64,000 bases of DNA from Muricomes sp049840515 (GTDB lineage: Bacteria; Bacillota; Clostridia; Lachnospirales; Lachnospiraceae). Shown here piece by piece: positions 18,776-27,908 of the stretch; positions within the stretch are counted from its first letter, which is position 1; the number at the start of each line of letters is the position of its first letter. Made by a program: the position numbers and the translations under genes. The stretch is from the NCBI GenBank assembly GCA_049840515.1, contig JASGKW010000014.1, forward strand, positions 1 to 64,000, in the 5' to 3' direction. The notes beneath the pieces were generated by a model. It did not search any database and was not told where the DNA came from. It was given only the letters and a program-made list of their open reading frames with translations.

Positions 18776-20245
18776 TTATTTGGTGTCAATCAGTGCCTCC
18801 AGGGATGACTTTGTGCTCTCATACCAGTTGTTAAAGTTTTCATCTGTGACATATTGACTTACAGCGTCCTCCCTGGACGTTCCAGCCTGAATAGATGAAA
18901 CCACTTCTGCTCTGTCCTGGACTGCCTTATCTGATAAAGAGTGCTCCAGTATATTTCTGGCACTTGTTCCATTCTCAAAAGCACGTGTTGTGTACAGAGT
19001 ACTGTCATGGACCTGCTGAAGGGACACATCCAGGACATTGAGCACATTCTTATTTATATCCTGAACACTATTCTCAATCATTTCCTTATTATTTGCACTT
19101 TTCTTCACAGGAAGATAACCTGAGGAAACTGCAAAGCGGATATTCTGTTCGGTATCTGTAAACCATTTGAGAAATTCTATAGAAGCTTCTATTTCAGCCT
19201 TATCCTCCGTCTTAGTGACCACCATTCCAGCGCCCTGCTGTACAGCAAATCTCTCACCGTTTTCAAACTGCGGAGTTTCAAAAGCCTGCATTTGAATATC
19301 ATATGTATAATTATCATTCAGCGTAACCTGATCAGGAAAGAATGTGGCACCTGCCGAGGAACCTACAAAAGATAATATGTTGCCTGTTTTAATATCATCA
19401 CTTCTAAATTTGCCGGAGGCTGTAAAGTAACCATTGACATATGGAACATAATAATTATCCCAAAGCCTGCGGATAATCTTTTTGTCAAAGTTTAATACAG
19501 GCACGCCATCTTTCACAGAAAAAACTTCCACACCCATCTGACGTGCACCTAAAATGAAATAATTTGCCATGGCATCTCTGCCAAAGAAAGCTTTCCCGTC
19601 ATTGGGAGTGTCTGTAAGACTGTCCGTCCACCGGTAATATATCTGAGATGTTTTAGTTATTCCTTCCATCGTAGAAAGGTCTTCCAGGGAACAGCCGGAT
19701 TCCTGGGAAAATTTGTCCCAGTCCGTTTTATTTAGAATAAATACCTCTGTAGCTTTTGCTACCGGGAAGATTTTCAGACTATCTTCTGATGAAAACTTGC
19801 CCTCATCAATATAGCTGTCCATGTATTCTGCTATTTCATTATCTGTCATATAATCTCTTAAATCGACAGCCATGCCTTTTCTGTCCACGGCATAAGCGGT
19901 GTCAGCATAGGCCGCAAATATGTTGGGAACTTCTTTTGCGCCGACTTTTCCGTCAATGGAGGCTATTACATTTTCTTCCAGGTCACTTACATTTCCGAGA
20001 CCGGAGGCTTTCACCTTAATACCATGCTCACTTCCATATCCATCATTAAATTCTGCGACAAGCGCATTCATAGCATCCTGCTGTGCTCCATTATAGTAAT
20101 GCCATACTTCAATGGTTACAGGATGTTCCGGACTCAGAAGTGTTTTCTTCTCTTCATTGTTTTTATTTACATAGGAACAGCCGCCGGCCAAAAAAACTGC
20201 GAGTGACATAATCAGACAGATAGTTTTCTTTCGTACATCATTCAT
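18776..20245 (-). CDS. Lipoprotein extracellular solute-binding protein (family 1)
   Basis: This 489-residue protein starts with a lipoprotein signal ending in FLAGGC. It then has the family 1 solute-binding fold: VTIEVWHYYNGAQQDAMNALVAEFN is split by the early glycine turn, followed by ANIF-type and FIEFLKWFTDTEQNIRFAVSSGYLPV-like segments near the hinge. Such proteins bind sugars or oligosaccharides for ABC importers, but no permease or ATPase gene is adjacent. It lies directly upstream of the GGDEF-EAL gene in the same direction, so a sensing partnership is plausible. Confidence 0.82.
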   Translation of the reverse strand: MNDVRKKTICLIMSLAVFLAGGCSYVNKNNEEKKTLLSPEHPVTIEVWHYYNGAQQDAMNALVAEFNDGYGSEHGIKVKASGLGNVSDLEENVIASIDGKVGAKEVPNIFAAYADTAYAVDRKGMAVDLRDYMTDNEIAEYMDSYIDEGKFSSEDSLKIFPVAKATEVFILNKTDWDKFSQESGCSLEDLSTMEGITKTSQIYYRWTDSLTDTPNDGKAFFGRDAMANYFILGARQMGVEVFSVKDGVPVLNFDKKIIRRLWDNYYVPYVNGYFTASGKFRSDDIKTGNILSFVGSSAGATFFPDQVTLNDNYTYDIQMQAFETPQFENGERFAVQQGAGMVVTKTEDKAEIEASIEFLKWFTDTEQNIRFAVSSGYLPVKKSANNKEMIENSVQDINKNVLNVLDVSLQQVHDSTLYTTRAFENGTSARNILEHSLSDKAVQDRAEVVSSIQAGTSREDAVSQYVTDENFNNWYESTKSSLEALIDTK

Positions 20246-20264
20246 ATATGTGTCCTTTCGCCTT

Positions 20265-20615
20265 TTATAAAGAGGAAATGTCTACATCTTTTCCGTCCCG
20301 CCAGATTCGTTCCAGGTCATAAAATAATCTATTCTCTTTATCAAAAATGTGTACAATGATATCACTGAAATCAAGAAGAACCCAGCTTCCGCTTCCATAG
20401 CCTTCCCGCTGTTTTAACTGGTATCCTGCCTTGAGAAGGCATTCCTCCACATTATCAACCAAGGCTCTGACCTGACTCTCATTACTTCCGTTTGCAATGA
20501 TAAAATAATCTGCAAGGACAGATACACCTGCGATATCAATTACCTTGATGTCCTCTCCTTTTTTCTCATCCAACGCGTTGTAGGCAATACGTGCCATTTC
20601 TTTTGCTTTTTCCAT
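20265..20615 (-). CDS. rsfS: Ribosome silencing factor RsfS
   Basis: This 116-residue protein has the RsfS/Iojap fold with KGEDIKVIDIAGVSVLADYFIIANG-type strands, VRALVDNVEECLLKAG and WVLLDFSDIIVHIFDKENRLFYDLERIW. It binds ribosomal protein L14 and blocks subunit joining in starvation. It is the last gene of the rplU to rsfS series, 20 bases after yqeK. Confidence 0.94.
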   Translation of the reverse strand: MEKAKEMARIAYNALDEKKGEDIKVIDIAGVSVLADYFIIANGSNESQVRALVDNVEECLLKAGYQLKQREGYGSGSWVLLDFSDIIVHIFDKENRLFYDLERIWRDGKDVDISSL

Positions 20616-20635
20616 AAGAATTCTCCCTTTACTTT

Positions 20636-21211
20636 TTATATATGATAATAGTCATATGTCCTGACTGTCATCAAATCAATTTCCCTGCCCACATGTTCCA
20701 AGTAAGAAATAGTGGAGCTGGCGCTTAAGGCCACCGCTCTGTCAAGATTAGAAAATGCCGCATATCTCACCTGCTTTAGACCTGGGGCTTCCTGCCGCCC
20801 TGGTTCAATATAATCGGCAATATATGTGATTTTTTCCAGCAGCGTCATGCCGGGCCTGCCTGTAGTGTGCCAGGTAATGGCATTTAAAATATCCGTATCT
20901 TTTATATTATATTCATGTTCCGCGAGATAGGCTCCAAGCTTTGCATGTATTAATGCCGGCATATTCAACTCTGTATCTGTGAGTTCTATCCCATATTCTC
21001 TGCACAGCTTCATTTGATCCTTTCCGGAACCAAATTTGCCGCAGTCATGGAGCAGTCCCGCAAGCATGGCTTTTGAAATATTTTCTCTGTGACACATGGA
21101 AAGAGACGCCGCAGTATACATGACTCCCATGGTGTGACGATAACGCTCAGGTTTTAGCCGCTTTTCCAGCTTCCTTTGAATTGCCTCAATAATTGCTTCA
21201 ATGTCTGTCAT
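20636..21211 (-). CDS. yqeK: HD-domain diadenosine tetraphosphatase-type hydrolase YqeK
   Basis: This 191-residue HD-domain protein shows RYRHTMGVMYTAASLS, LHDCGKF (the HD pair), HAKLGAYLAEHEYNI, HTTGRPGMTLLEKITYIADY and EPGR. The YqeK family splits Ap4A into two ADP molecules. It overlaps nadD by four bases, which implies translational coupling. Confidence 0.93.
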   Translation of the reverse strand: MTDIEAIIEAIQRKLEKRLKPERYRHTMGVMYTAASLSMCHRENISKAMLAGLLHDCGKFGSGKDQMKLCREYGIELTDTELNMPALIHAKLGAYLAEHEYNIKDTDILNAITWHTTGRPGMTLLEKITYIADYIEPGRQEAPGLKQVRYAAFSNLDRAVALSASSTISYLEHVGREIDLMTVRTYDYYHI

Positions 21212-21822
21212 GATTCTGTTTCCTTATATAAATGATGTGTTTTAATATAATCGGCTACTGCGTCAGGCACCATGTAATGAACAGTGAGTCCTGATGCTGC
21301 TCTTTTTCTTATTGTGGTAGAGGAAATCTCAAGGAGGGGTGCCATTAACAGTTCTATGTCTGCATCATATTTATCTTCAAGATAAGCAATCTGCTGCTTC
21401 ATATCCCCCACATCCTTGTCATCCCTCATTGCAGCCAGAATGGTACAATAAGAAAAGATTCCCTCAAAATATTTCCATTTTTCAATAGCGAAAAGAGAAT
21501 CTGCCCCTAATATAAAATAAAATTGATTGTCTGGATACATTTCATGAAATTCCAGCATTGTCTGGTAGGTATAGGAATGCACACCTTCTTTCGCCTCATG
21601 GAGAGAAAGCTTGAAATGGGGGGAGCCGCTGATTGCAGCTCTGACCATTTCAACTCTGTGTTTCAGAGAAGTATCCATTTCTTCTGTATCTTTATGGGGA
21701 GGATTTCCGTTTGGCAGAAACCAGATTTCATCAAGAGAAAATTGTTCAAATGCAAATTCTCCCAAAAGCAGATGCCCTATATGAATTGGATCAAATGTGC
21801 CTCCCATAATACCAATTTTCAT
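21208..21822 (-). CDS. nadD: Nicotinate-nucleotide adenylyltransferase
   Basis: This 204-residue nucleotidyltransferase has GGTFDPIHIGHLLLGE with the HxGH motif, FLPNGNPPHK, FILGADSLFAIEKWKYFE-like central motif and ISSTTIRKRAASG. It makes deamido-NAD from nicotinate mononucleotide. It sits between yhbY and yqeK, 14 bases from the former. Confidence 0.95.
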   Translation of the reverse strand: MKIGIMGGTFDPIHIGHLLLGEFAFEQFSLDEIWFLPNGNPPHKDTEEMDTSLKHRVEMVRAAISGSPHFKLSLHEAKEGVHSYTYQTMLEFHEMYPDNQFYFILGADSLFAIEKWKYFEGIFSYCTILAAMRDDKDVGDMKQQIAYLEDKYDADIELLMAPLLEISSTTIRKRAASGLTVHYMVPDAVADYIKTHHLYKETES

Positions 21823-21836
21823 ATCAATTTAATTCC

Positions 21837-22127
21837 CTACGGAAGTACGATTTTCTTCTTGTCGTCCTTCCCCTCTCTGTATAATACAATTTTTTTCCCG
21901 ATAACCTGCACAACTTGTGAATGAGTTCTTTCTGATATCAGCACCGCCAGTTCTTTTGGGTCATCCCCGCAATTCTGCAGAACGCTGACTTTAATCAGCT
22001 GACGTGCATCCAAAGCTTCTGATATAGCTGTTGTCAGATTCGGTGTTATGCTGGACTTGCCGACCTGGAAAATAGGCTCCATTGTCATGGCAAGGCTTTT
22101 TAAATATGCTCTTTGTTTTGTTGTCAT
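21837..22127 (-). CDS. yhbY: CRM-domain RNA-binding protein YhbY
   Basis: This 96-residue CRM/YhbY-domain protein has MTTKQRAYLKSLAMTMEPIF at its start, VGKSSITPNLTTAISEAL, RQLIKVSVLQNC and VQVIGKKIVLYR. It associates with pre-50S ribosomal particles. Its ORF lies 12 bases after obgE. Confidence 0.92.
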   Translation of the reverse strand: MTTKQRAYLKSLAMTMEPIFQVGKSSITPNLTTAISEALDARQLIKVSVLQNCGDDPKELAVLISERTHSQVVQVIGKKIVLYREGKDDKKKIVLP

Positions 22128-22139
22128 TTATGATATCTC

Positions 22140-23423
22140 CTATTTATAATAGTCAAACTGTAAACCATACATTTTAACTGTATCACCCTCCTGGATGCCT
22201 GCCTTTTCCAATTCCTTGAGGATGCCTGCATCTTTGAGGAACTTCTGGAAGAAAGCAAAACCTTTTTCAGAATCAAGGTTTGTATATCCCAGCATTTTCT
22301 CGATTTTGGGTCCTTCCACAACATACATATCGTTTTCTTTCTCTACTGTATATGGCAGGTCTTCGTAAATCAATTCATCCTCGGGGAAGTATTCCTGTTC
22401 AAATACAACTGTTTCTGTATTCATAGTCTGCAGCTGTTCACTTACATAATACAGAAGTTCGGAAATTCCCTGGCCGGAAACACCGGATATTGGAAATACT
22501 TTGATACCTTTTGGCTCAAATTCGGCTCTCAGCCTGTCCACCGGGTCCTCATCGCCATCAAAAATCAAATCTGTCTTGTTGGCAGCGATTACCTGGGGAC
22601 GCTTAGCTATCTCCGGATTATAGGCTTCCAGCTCTGCATTGATTTTGTATATATCATCTACGGGGTCACGACCCTCTGTCCCAGCCGCGTCTACCACATG
22701 AATCATCATTTTTGTGCGCTCAATATGGCGGAGAAACTCATGTCCCAGCCCCACACCTTCTGATGCACCCTCAATCAAACCGGGAATATCAGCCATCACA
22801 AAGCCTTTCGCATCCTTCAAATCAACCACGCCAAGGTTTGGATTTAAAGTGGTAAAGTGATAGTTGGCTATTTTCGGCTCTGCGTTGGTTACCCTTGAGA
22901 GCAATGTGGACTTTCCTACATTTGGGAAGCCGATGAGTCCCACGTCCGCAATAACCTTCAACTCCAGATTAACTTCAAGCTCCATGGCAGGTTGTCCCGG
23001 CTGGGCATATTTAGGAACCTGCATTGTCGCAGTGGCAAAATGCTGGTTTCCAAGTCCTCCCTTGCCGCCTTTTAAAACAATCTGCCGGCGGTTGTCACCT
23101 GACATATCCGCAATAACCTTGCCGGACCTTGTCTCCTTAACTACGGTTCCTTCCGGAACTTTAAGTACAAGGTCTTTTCCATTTTTGCCATGACAACGGC
23201 GCTTTCCGCCTTCTTCGCCGTCCCCCGCCAAGAATTTTCTTTTGTGTCTAAAATCTACCAGTGTATTCAGGCCCTCATCCACTTCAAAAATCAGATCTCC
23301 GCCTTTTCCACCATCGCCGCCGTCGGGCCCGCCGTTAGGTACATACAGCTCTCTTCTGAAACTGCAATGTCCATCGCCGCCCTTGCCGGATTTTATAAAA
23401 ATTTTTGCTCTGTCTGCAAACAT
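22140..23423 (-). CDS. obgE: Ribosome-associated GTPase ObgE
   Basis: This 427-residue protein has the glycine-rich Obg domain (1-158; FIKSGKGGDGHCSFRRE). The G domain (about 159-330) carries GFPNVGKSTLLSRVT, DIPGLIEGASEGVGLGHEFLRH (split by the switch II turn) and NKTDL. The OCT domain (about 350-427) is C-terminal. It acts in late 50S assembly. A 242-base gap separates it from rpmA with the rpmA terminator in between, so it probably has its own promoter in that gap. Confidence 0.96.
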   Translation of the reverse strand: MFADRAKIFIKSGKGGDGHCSFRRELYVPNGGPDGGDGGKGGDLIFEVDEGLNTLVDFRHKRKFLAGDGEEGGKRRCHGKNGKDLVLKVPEGTVVKETRSGKVIADMSGDNRRQIVLKGGKGGLGNQHFATATMQVPKYAQPGQPAMELEVNLELKVIADVGLIGFPNVGKSTLLSRVTNAEPKIANYHFTTLNPNLGVVDLKDAKGFVMADIPGLIEGASEGVGLGHEFLRHIERTKMMIHVVDAAGTEGRDPVDDIYKINAELEAYNPEIAKRPQVIAANKTDLIFDGDEDPVDRLRAEFEPKGIKVFPISGVSGQGISELLYYVSEQLQTMNTETVVFEQEYFPEDELIYEDLPYTVEKENDMYVVEGPKIEKMLGYTNLDSEKGFAFFQKFLKDAGILKELEKAGIQEGDTVKMYGLQFDYYK

Positions 23424-23595
23424 AATTCATACCCTTTTTCTACATCTTTTAACGTTGCCAATTTTCCCCATTATATCACAAGATACTTGCTTTTACTATT
23501 CATAATTCCCTATTTTTATGAGTTCTATGTGACTATGTGATATATGATTGGTTTTTCATATCTTATAAAAATAATCTTTTCTAATGCATAAAAAA

Positions 23596-23617
23596 CCTCA
23601 GACCGTTAGGTCTGAGG
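23596..23617 (-). terminator. Terminator after rpmA
   Basis: CCTCAGACC (23596-23604) pairs with GGTCTGAGG (23609-23617), and on the minus strand the hairpin is followed by TTTTTT. It lies about 50 bases after the rpmA stop and separates the rplU-prp-rpmA unit from obgE. Confidence 0.85.
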
Positions 23618-23665
23618 CCGCTCACGTCATAGTCTTCCGAACATTAATTGTCCGAAAAATGTGTC

Positions 23666-23950
23666 TTATTCAGCTATAGGATAGATAGAAACCTGCTTTT
23701 TATCTCTTCCTTTTCTCTCATATCTAACAACACCGTCTGCTAAAGCAAATAAAGTGTCATCATTACCGCGTCCTACATTCACACCTGGGTGAATTCTTGT
23801 TCCGCGCTGTCTGTAAAGGATATTGCCGGCTTTTACAAACTGTCCGTCAGCTCTTTTAGCACCTAATCTCTTAGATTCGGAGTCACGACCGTTCTTGGTA
23901 GAACCCATTCCCTTTTTATGAGCAAAATACTGAAGGTTCAATTTCATCAT
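23666..23950 (-). CDS. rpmA: Ribosomal protein L27 with cleavable N-terminal extension
   Basis: This 94-residue protein matches L27. The N-terminus has MKLNLQYFAHKKG ahead of the usual MGSTKNGRDSESKRLG segment. The LNLQYFA stretch is the Firmicutes extension removed by the Prp protease before L27 works in the peptidyl-transferase centre. The prp gene lies just upstream, five bases away. Confidence 0.97.
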   Translation of the reverse strand: MMKLNLQYFAHKKGMGSTKNGRDSESKRLGAKRADGQFVKAGNILYRQRGTRIHPGVNVGRGNDDTLFALADGVVRYERKGRDKKQVSIYPIAE

Positions 23951-23955
23951 GGTTA

Positions 23956-24300
23956 TTACACCTCCTTGAAAATAATATCAATATATGGTTCGTAGTCACT
24001 GTCATCTTCTATTTCCTGTAATCCAAGAATCATAGTTTTTAACAGCAATTCAGCATCATGTGTGGGCTTGCCCCCTGTAAAGCGAAACTCAATTAATCCC
24101 TGGGCATCTTCTGAGTCATCCGAAACAATGGATATCTCATCCGATGTATAGCGCTCAATGGCGTTTAGAGTATTAATGATAAGCGCGGAAGCCGCTGCAC
24201 ATACAATGTCCATGCCTTCATCAGAAAATCCAGCGTGGCCCTGTGCATCAAAGCCTGCATATTCATGCCGGTTGGTCTTATAAATGGTTACCTTAATCAT
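23956..24300 (-). CDS. prp: Ribosomal-processing cysteine protease Prp
   Basis: This 114-residue protein has the catalytic pair His in AQGHAGFSDEG and Cys in DIVCAAASALI, plus a glycine/alanine-rich helix. It removes the N-terminal extension of L27. It lies between rplU and rpmA, the conserved position in Firmicutes. Confidence 0.94.
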   Translation of the reverse strand: MIKVTIYKTNRHEYAGFDAQGHAGFSDEGMDIVCAAASALIINTLNAIERYTSDEISIVSDDSEDAQGLIEFRFTGGKPTHDAELLLKTMILGLQEIEDDSDYEPYIDIIFKEV

Positions 24301-24311
24301 TCTGACACCAA

Positions 24312-24620
24312 TTAGGCATTGATTTTGTCAATTTTAACTGCAGTATACTGTTGTCTGTGACCATTTTTCTTATGGTATCCAGATTTTCTCTTATACTTAT
24401 AAACAATAACTTTTTTTTCTTTTCCGTTACCAACTACAGAAGCTGTAACTGTTGCACCGGAAACTGTTGGATTTCCAACAACAAGCTTGTCATTGTTCAC
24501 TGCAAGTACCTGGTCAAATGTATAAGTCTCTCCAGCTTCTACACCAAGTTTCTCCACTTTAATGATATCGCCTTCGGCTACTTTGTACTGTTTACCACCT
24601 GTTGCTATAATTGCGTACAT
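24312..24620 (-). CDS. rplU: Ribosomal protein L21
   Basis: This 102-residue protein begins MYAIIATGGKQYKVAEGD and has the L21 signature KYKRKSGYHKKNGHRQ near the C-terminus. I chose the ATG at 24620 because AGGAGGTGCCAT precedes it; the frame runs up to 24650 with no homology. It is the first gene of the rplU-prp-rpmA unit and has a strong promoter. Confidence 0.97.
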   Translation of the reverse strand: MYAIIATGGKQYKVAEGDIIKVEKLGVEAGETYTFDQVLAVNNDKLVVGNPTVSGATVTASVVGNGKEKKVIVYKYKRKSGYHKKNGHRQQYTAVKIDKINA

Positions 24621-24700
24621 ATGGCACCTCCTATTATCATTACTCGCCAATTACGGTGTCTGCCTGACGGCAGTACTTTAAAACCTCATTGTGCGGCATA
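24621..24700 (-). ncRNA. Putative L21 leader (autoregulatory 5' UTR)
   Basis: The transcribed leader between the predicted start near 24700 and the rplU ribosome site is about 80 bases and contains short complementary segments around GCCGTCAGGCAGAC. Firmicutes rplU genes often carry an L21 leader that binds L21. I infer this from position and length; a covariance-model match has not been tested. Confidence 0.4.
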
Positions 24701-24707
24701 CCGTAGT

Positions 24708-24737
24708 AGTATAGCATATACAATTTTATAAAGTCAA
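24708..24737 (-). promoter_or_regulatory. Strong promoter of rplU-prp-rpmA
   Basis: On the minus strand TTGACT (complement 24732-24737) and TATACT (complement 24708-24713) are separated by 18 bases. It overlaps the 3' end of the upstream amidohydrolase gene. Confidence 0.7.
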
Positions 24738-25511
24738 CAATTTTCTGGCATTTTTGTCAAAAATCATGTCCTTCTCATTTTCTGTAAAAGGGAGGCTGTG
24801 TAAATGCCGCACAGTCTCTTTTTGTCCCTCCCATGGAGAGTCCGTGCCAAATAAAATTTTATCAGTGCCATGATTCCGGCAGATGCGCATAAACTGTTCA
24901 TCTTCTATCAGCCCAAGACAGGCTGAAGTGTCCAGATATATGTCTTTTCCCACCAGAAATTGTTCAGCGTCATCCCAGCACATGAAGCCGCCGAAGTGAG
25001 CCATCACCAGCTTCGGGGCTTTCGTTTCCTCAAAAACCTCCGCAGCCATCTTTGGTGTGGCGTAAAGTCTATCCGGATATCCAGGGTCATATCCGCCGTG
25101 GACACTGATAATAAACCCAAGCTCTGAGGCATAAGAGACAATCCGCTTATAACTGATATTGTTGAAAGGAACTCCCTGATAGGCCGGGTGAAGTTTAATC
25201 CCCTTAAAACCCATGCTTTTTAACTCATTCAACTCACTCTTATAATCAGTGCCGGATGGATGAATCCCTCCGAAAGAAATAATGTCCCCTTCCAGAAATT
25301 GTGAAGCAAAACGATTAAGGCTCTGAAATTGTGAGAGCTTTGTTACAATCGGAAGGACAATAGATATATCTATCCCCGCTTCCTTTTGAGAGGCCCGCAA
25401 ACCTGATACAGTACCGTCTGTAAAGGGTGGTATTTCAAACTTTGAACTCAAAACGTCCAATGTAGAGGCTGCCATTTTATCAGGAAACATATGTGTGTGA
25501 AAATCAATCAT
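24726..25511 (-). CDS. Amidohydrolase family 2 protein
   Basis: This 261-residue TIM-barrel protein starts with the metal-binding MIDFHTHMFPDK. It then has GIKLHPAYQGVPFNN, the metal His in ISVHGGYDPGYPD, VMAHFGGF and the catalytic Asp in ILFGTDSPWEGQ. These are features of the ACMSD/amidohydrolase 2 group, which performs hydrolysis or decarboxylation on many substrates. The substrate cannot be told. It starts nine bases after the CBS protein gene. Confidence 0.85.
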   Translation of the reverse strand: MIDFHTHMFPDKMAASTLDVLSSKFEIPPFTDGTVSGLRASQKEAGIDISIVLPIVTKLSQFQSLNRFASQFLEGDIISFGGIHPSGTDYKSELNELKSMGFKGIKLHPAYQGVPFNNISYKRIVSYASELGFIISVHGGYDPGYPDRLYATPKMAAEVFEETKAPKLVMAHFGGFMCWDDAEQFLVGKDIYLDTSACLGLIEDEQFMRICRNHGTDKILFGTDSPWEGQKETVRHLHSLPFTENEKDMIFDKNARKLLTL

Positions 25512-25520
25512 GTAATACCT

Positions 25521-25934
25521 CTATTTATCGGAATCATTCAATTTATCATAACAATATTCTATAATGCTTTTGCGTGTTATAATGCCTATAAATTTCTTCT
25601 GGTCGTCCACAACAGGCACAAAGTTTTGATTCATTGCCTTTTTTACAAGGTCTTCCATGTCTGCATCTGCGGCCACCACATCAAAGTTGTCCTTTCTCGG
25701 GAAATCACGGATAAAAATTTTCTCAGCACTCTTTAGGTTTAAATTTTTGTAATCCTTAATGCCCCAGAGCAAATCTCCCTCTGTAATAGTCCCCATAAAT
25801 TCGCCATCTCTGTTTAACATCGGAATAGCGGAGTATTTATGATACTCCATTGTCTCTAAAACCTGACGCAGTGTACAATCATCATAAATGTAAGCAATTT
25901 CGCTTTTTGGTTTTAAAAAGAACAAAATGTTCAT
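25521..25934 (-). CDS. CBS-domain pair protein
   Basis: This 137-residue protein is made of two CBS domains: one around CTLRQVLETMEYHKYSAIP with TEGDLLWGI, the second around ADMEDLVKKAMNQNFVPVV with ITRKSIIEYC. Such stand-alone pairs bind adenosine nucleotides and often act as sensors. The target is unknown. It lies 20 bases downstream of the broken aspartate kinase. Confidence 0.85.
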   Translation of the reverse strand: MNILFFLKPKSEIAYIYDDCTLRQVLETMEYHKYSAIPMLNRDGEFMGTITEGDLLWGIKDYKNLNLKSAEKIFIRDFPRKDNFDVVAADADMEDLVKKAMNQNFVPVVDDQKKFIGIITRKSIIEYCYDKLNDSDK

Positions 25935-25953
25935 AATGAACTGGTTCCTTTCC

Positions 25954-27277
25954 TTAAATTTGTGTCAGTACAAAAATCTCGTACAATGCTTTAATGGCAT
26001 TTTTGAAGTCATCGTGTCTGACGCCAACAATAATATTCAACTCACTGGAGCCCTGGTCAATCATCTTTACGTTAATGTGGGCATGGGCCAGAGCGGAGAA
26101 AATTCTTCCTGCTGTTCCTCTTGTCGCACGCATGCCGCGCCCTACAATGGCAATCAGCGCGAGGTCAGACTCCAAATCAATGTGGTCTGGATTTACTGCT
26201 TTATGAATGCCTGAAAGAATCTGCTGCTCTTTCTCCTCAAATTTGTCCTTATGGACAAAAATTGTCATTGTATCAATTCCAGAAGGCATATGTTCGATTG
26301 CAACGCCATTTTCCTCAAATACCTGAAGGACCTTGCGGCAGAAACCAATTTCAGAGTTCATCATCGCTTTTTCAATGGTGACAGCTGCAAAACCATCTGT
26401 GCCTGCAATACCTGTGATAGTATACTTTGGACGGCTGCATGTGCCTTCCACAATCAGATGCCTTTATCTGTCGGGTGAGTTGGTATTTCTTATGTTAATA
26501 GGGATACCTGCTTTTCTGACCGGGAAAATAGCGTCTTCCGTGAAGTACACTTGCCCCCATGTAGGAAAAGCTCCCTCAGTTCTCTGTAGGTAATTGTTTC
26601 AATAGATTTTGCATTTTTGACAATTCGTGGGTCTGCAATCAAAAATCCTGATACGTCTGTCCAGTTTTCATACATATCAGAAGAAACAGCCAGTGCAACA
26701 AGTGAGCCTGTAATATCAGAGTCCCCCTTGAAAAGGTTACGATAGTACCATCCTCTTTTGCACCATAAAATCCCGGAATAACAGCTCCATCAGACTTTGC
26801 CAGACGCTTGGACAACAAATCATTTGTGGCAACATCGTCAAAAGAACCGTCTTCATGAAAACGTACAGCTTCGGCGGCGTCCACAAACTCAAAATCAAGG
26901 TATGCAGCCATAATAATGCCGTTTAAGTACTCTCCCACTTGAAGCTGCATAGTCTCTTCCCGCTTTTTTATTAAAATTCTCCTGGATAATGTCAAATTCC
27001 TTATCCAGAGAAACAGTCAGTTTCAATCCTTTTATAATTTCATTGTATCTGTCCTGAATTGCAGAAAGTAAATTTTTGAAATCCTGCCCTTTTTCTGCCA
27101 CATCATAACAATTGTATAACATATCGGTCACTTTAGTATCGCTTGAAAATCTGTTTTCCCGGTGCAGATGGGATAACATACCTTCTGGATTCATCAGCGC
27201 GGATAATCTCTCCTACTTTCTGGAACTGCTCTGCACTTGCCAGAGAAGCTTCCTCCAAATTTTACTACTTTCTTCAT
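25954..27277 (-). pseudogene. Aspartate kinase with two ACT domains, broken by about eight single-base indels
   Basis: The gene starts at ATG 27277 (site GGAGGA, then MKKVVKFGGS) and ends at 25954. Restoring single bases gives a continuous kinase of about 440 residues: FGGSSLASAEQFQ, APGKRFSSDTKVTD, AASRGEYLNGI, TFSRGDSDITGSL, YMGASVLHEDAIF, NTNSPD and then ACT domains from 26451. I count extra bases near 27250, 27145, 26945, 26565, 26535 and 26465, and missing bases near 26725 and 26460. It would phosphorylate aspartate for lysine and threonine synthesis. The restored protein looks fully conserved and no substitution-type stops are needed, so local sequence error is a serious alternative to decay. 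Confidence 0.85.
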
Positions 27278-27427
27278 TCCTTTTTCCTCCAATGTTTATA
27301 CAGCCTATCTGCGTTCTCGGTATATTATTATAGCGTAGTCAACCTCACTTGTAAATCCATTCTTTTTACCTTTTCTGACAAAATTTTTTACTGCTTTTCT
27401 CGTCTATTTCATTTTAATTCACCAAAT

Positions 27428-27908
27428 TCAGACAAGAACATCCGCATATTCTGCCCGGGAAACCTTTTTCAAATCATCCGGTGAAAGCTTCAGCTGCATC
27501 CCCAGTTTCCCGCCGCTGACATGAATATAATCCAGTTGTTCAGCGGTCTTATCTATTATAGTAGGAAAAGACTTTTTTCATCCCAATAGCAGTGCAGCCC
27601 CCTCTCACATATCCCGTAAGTGAAGTGATATCCTTGACAGGAAGCATGTCTATCGATTTTTCGCTGACAGCCTTTGCCGCTTTTTTCAAATCCAGCTCCG
27701 CTTCAATAGGAATAACAAAGACATAATGCTCACCGCTCTTTCCGGTAGTCACCAGAGTCTTGTACATCCTCTTATGAGGCACTCCCAGCTTATCAGCTAT
27801 CGCAATACCGTCAATAAACTCTTTACATTCATAAGTCTGGTATTCATAGGAAATTTTATGGCTGTCTAAAATACGCATGGCGTTTGTTTTCAATTCTTTT
27901 TTACTCAT
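27428..27908 (-). pseudogene. ybaK: Cys-tRNA deacylase YbaK/EbsC, frameshifted near the C-terminus
   Basis: The frame starts at ATG 27908 (GGGAGGAATATGTT before it) with MSKKELKTNAMRILD. It shows the YbaK fold with the Lys-containing PHKRMYKTLVT, FVIPIEAELDLKKAA and the GGCTAIGMKK motif. It then runs into a premature TAA. One extra A in a run of six (plus-strand T run at 27573-27578) explains this: dropping it continues as KKSFPTIIDKTAEQLDYIHV and ends at 27428 in AEYADVLV. That gives 159 residues, the normal family length. The enzyme hydrolyses mischarged Cys-tRNA(Pro). Confidence 0.82.
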
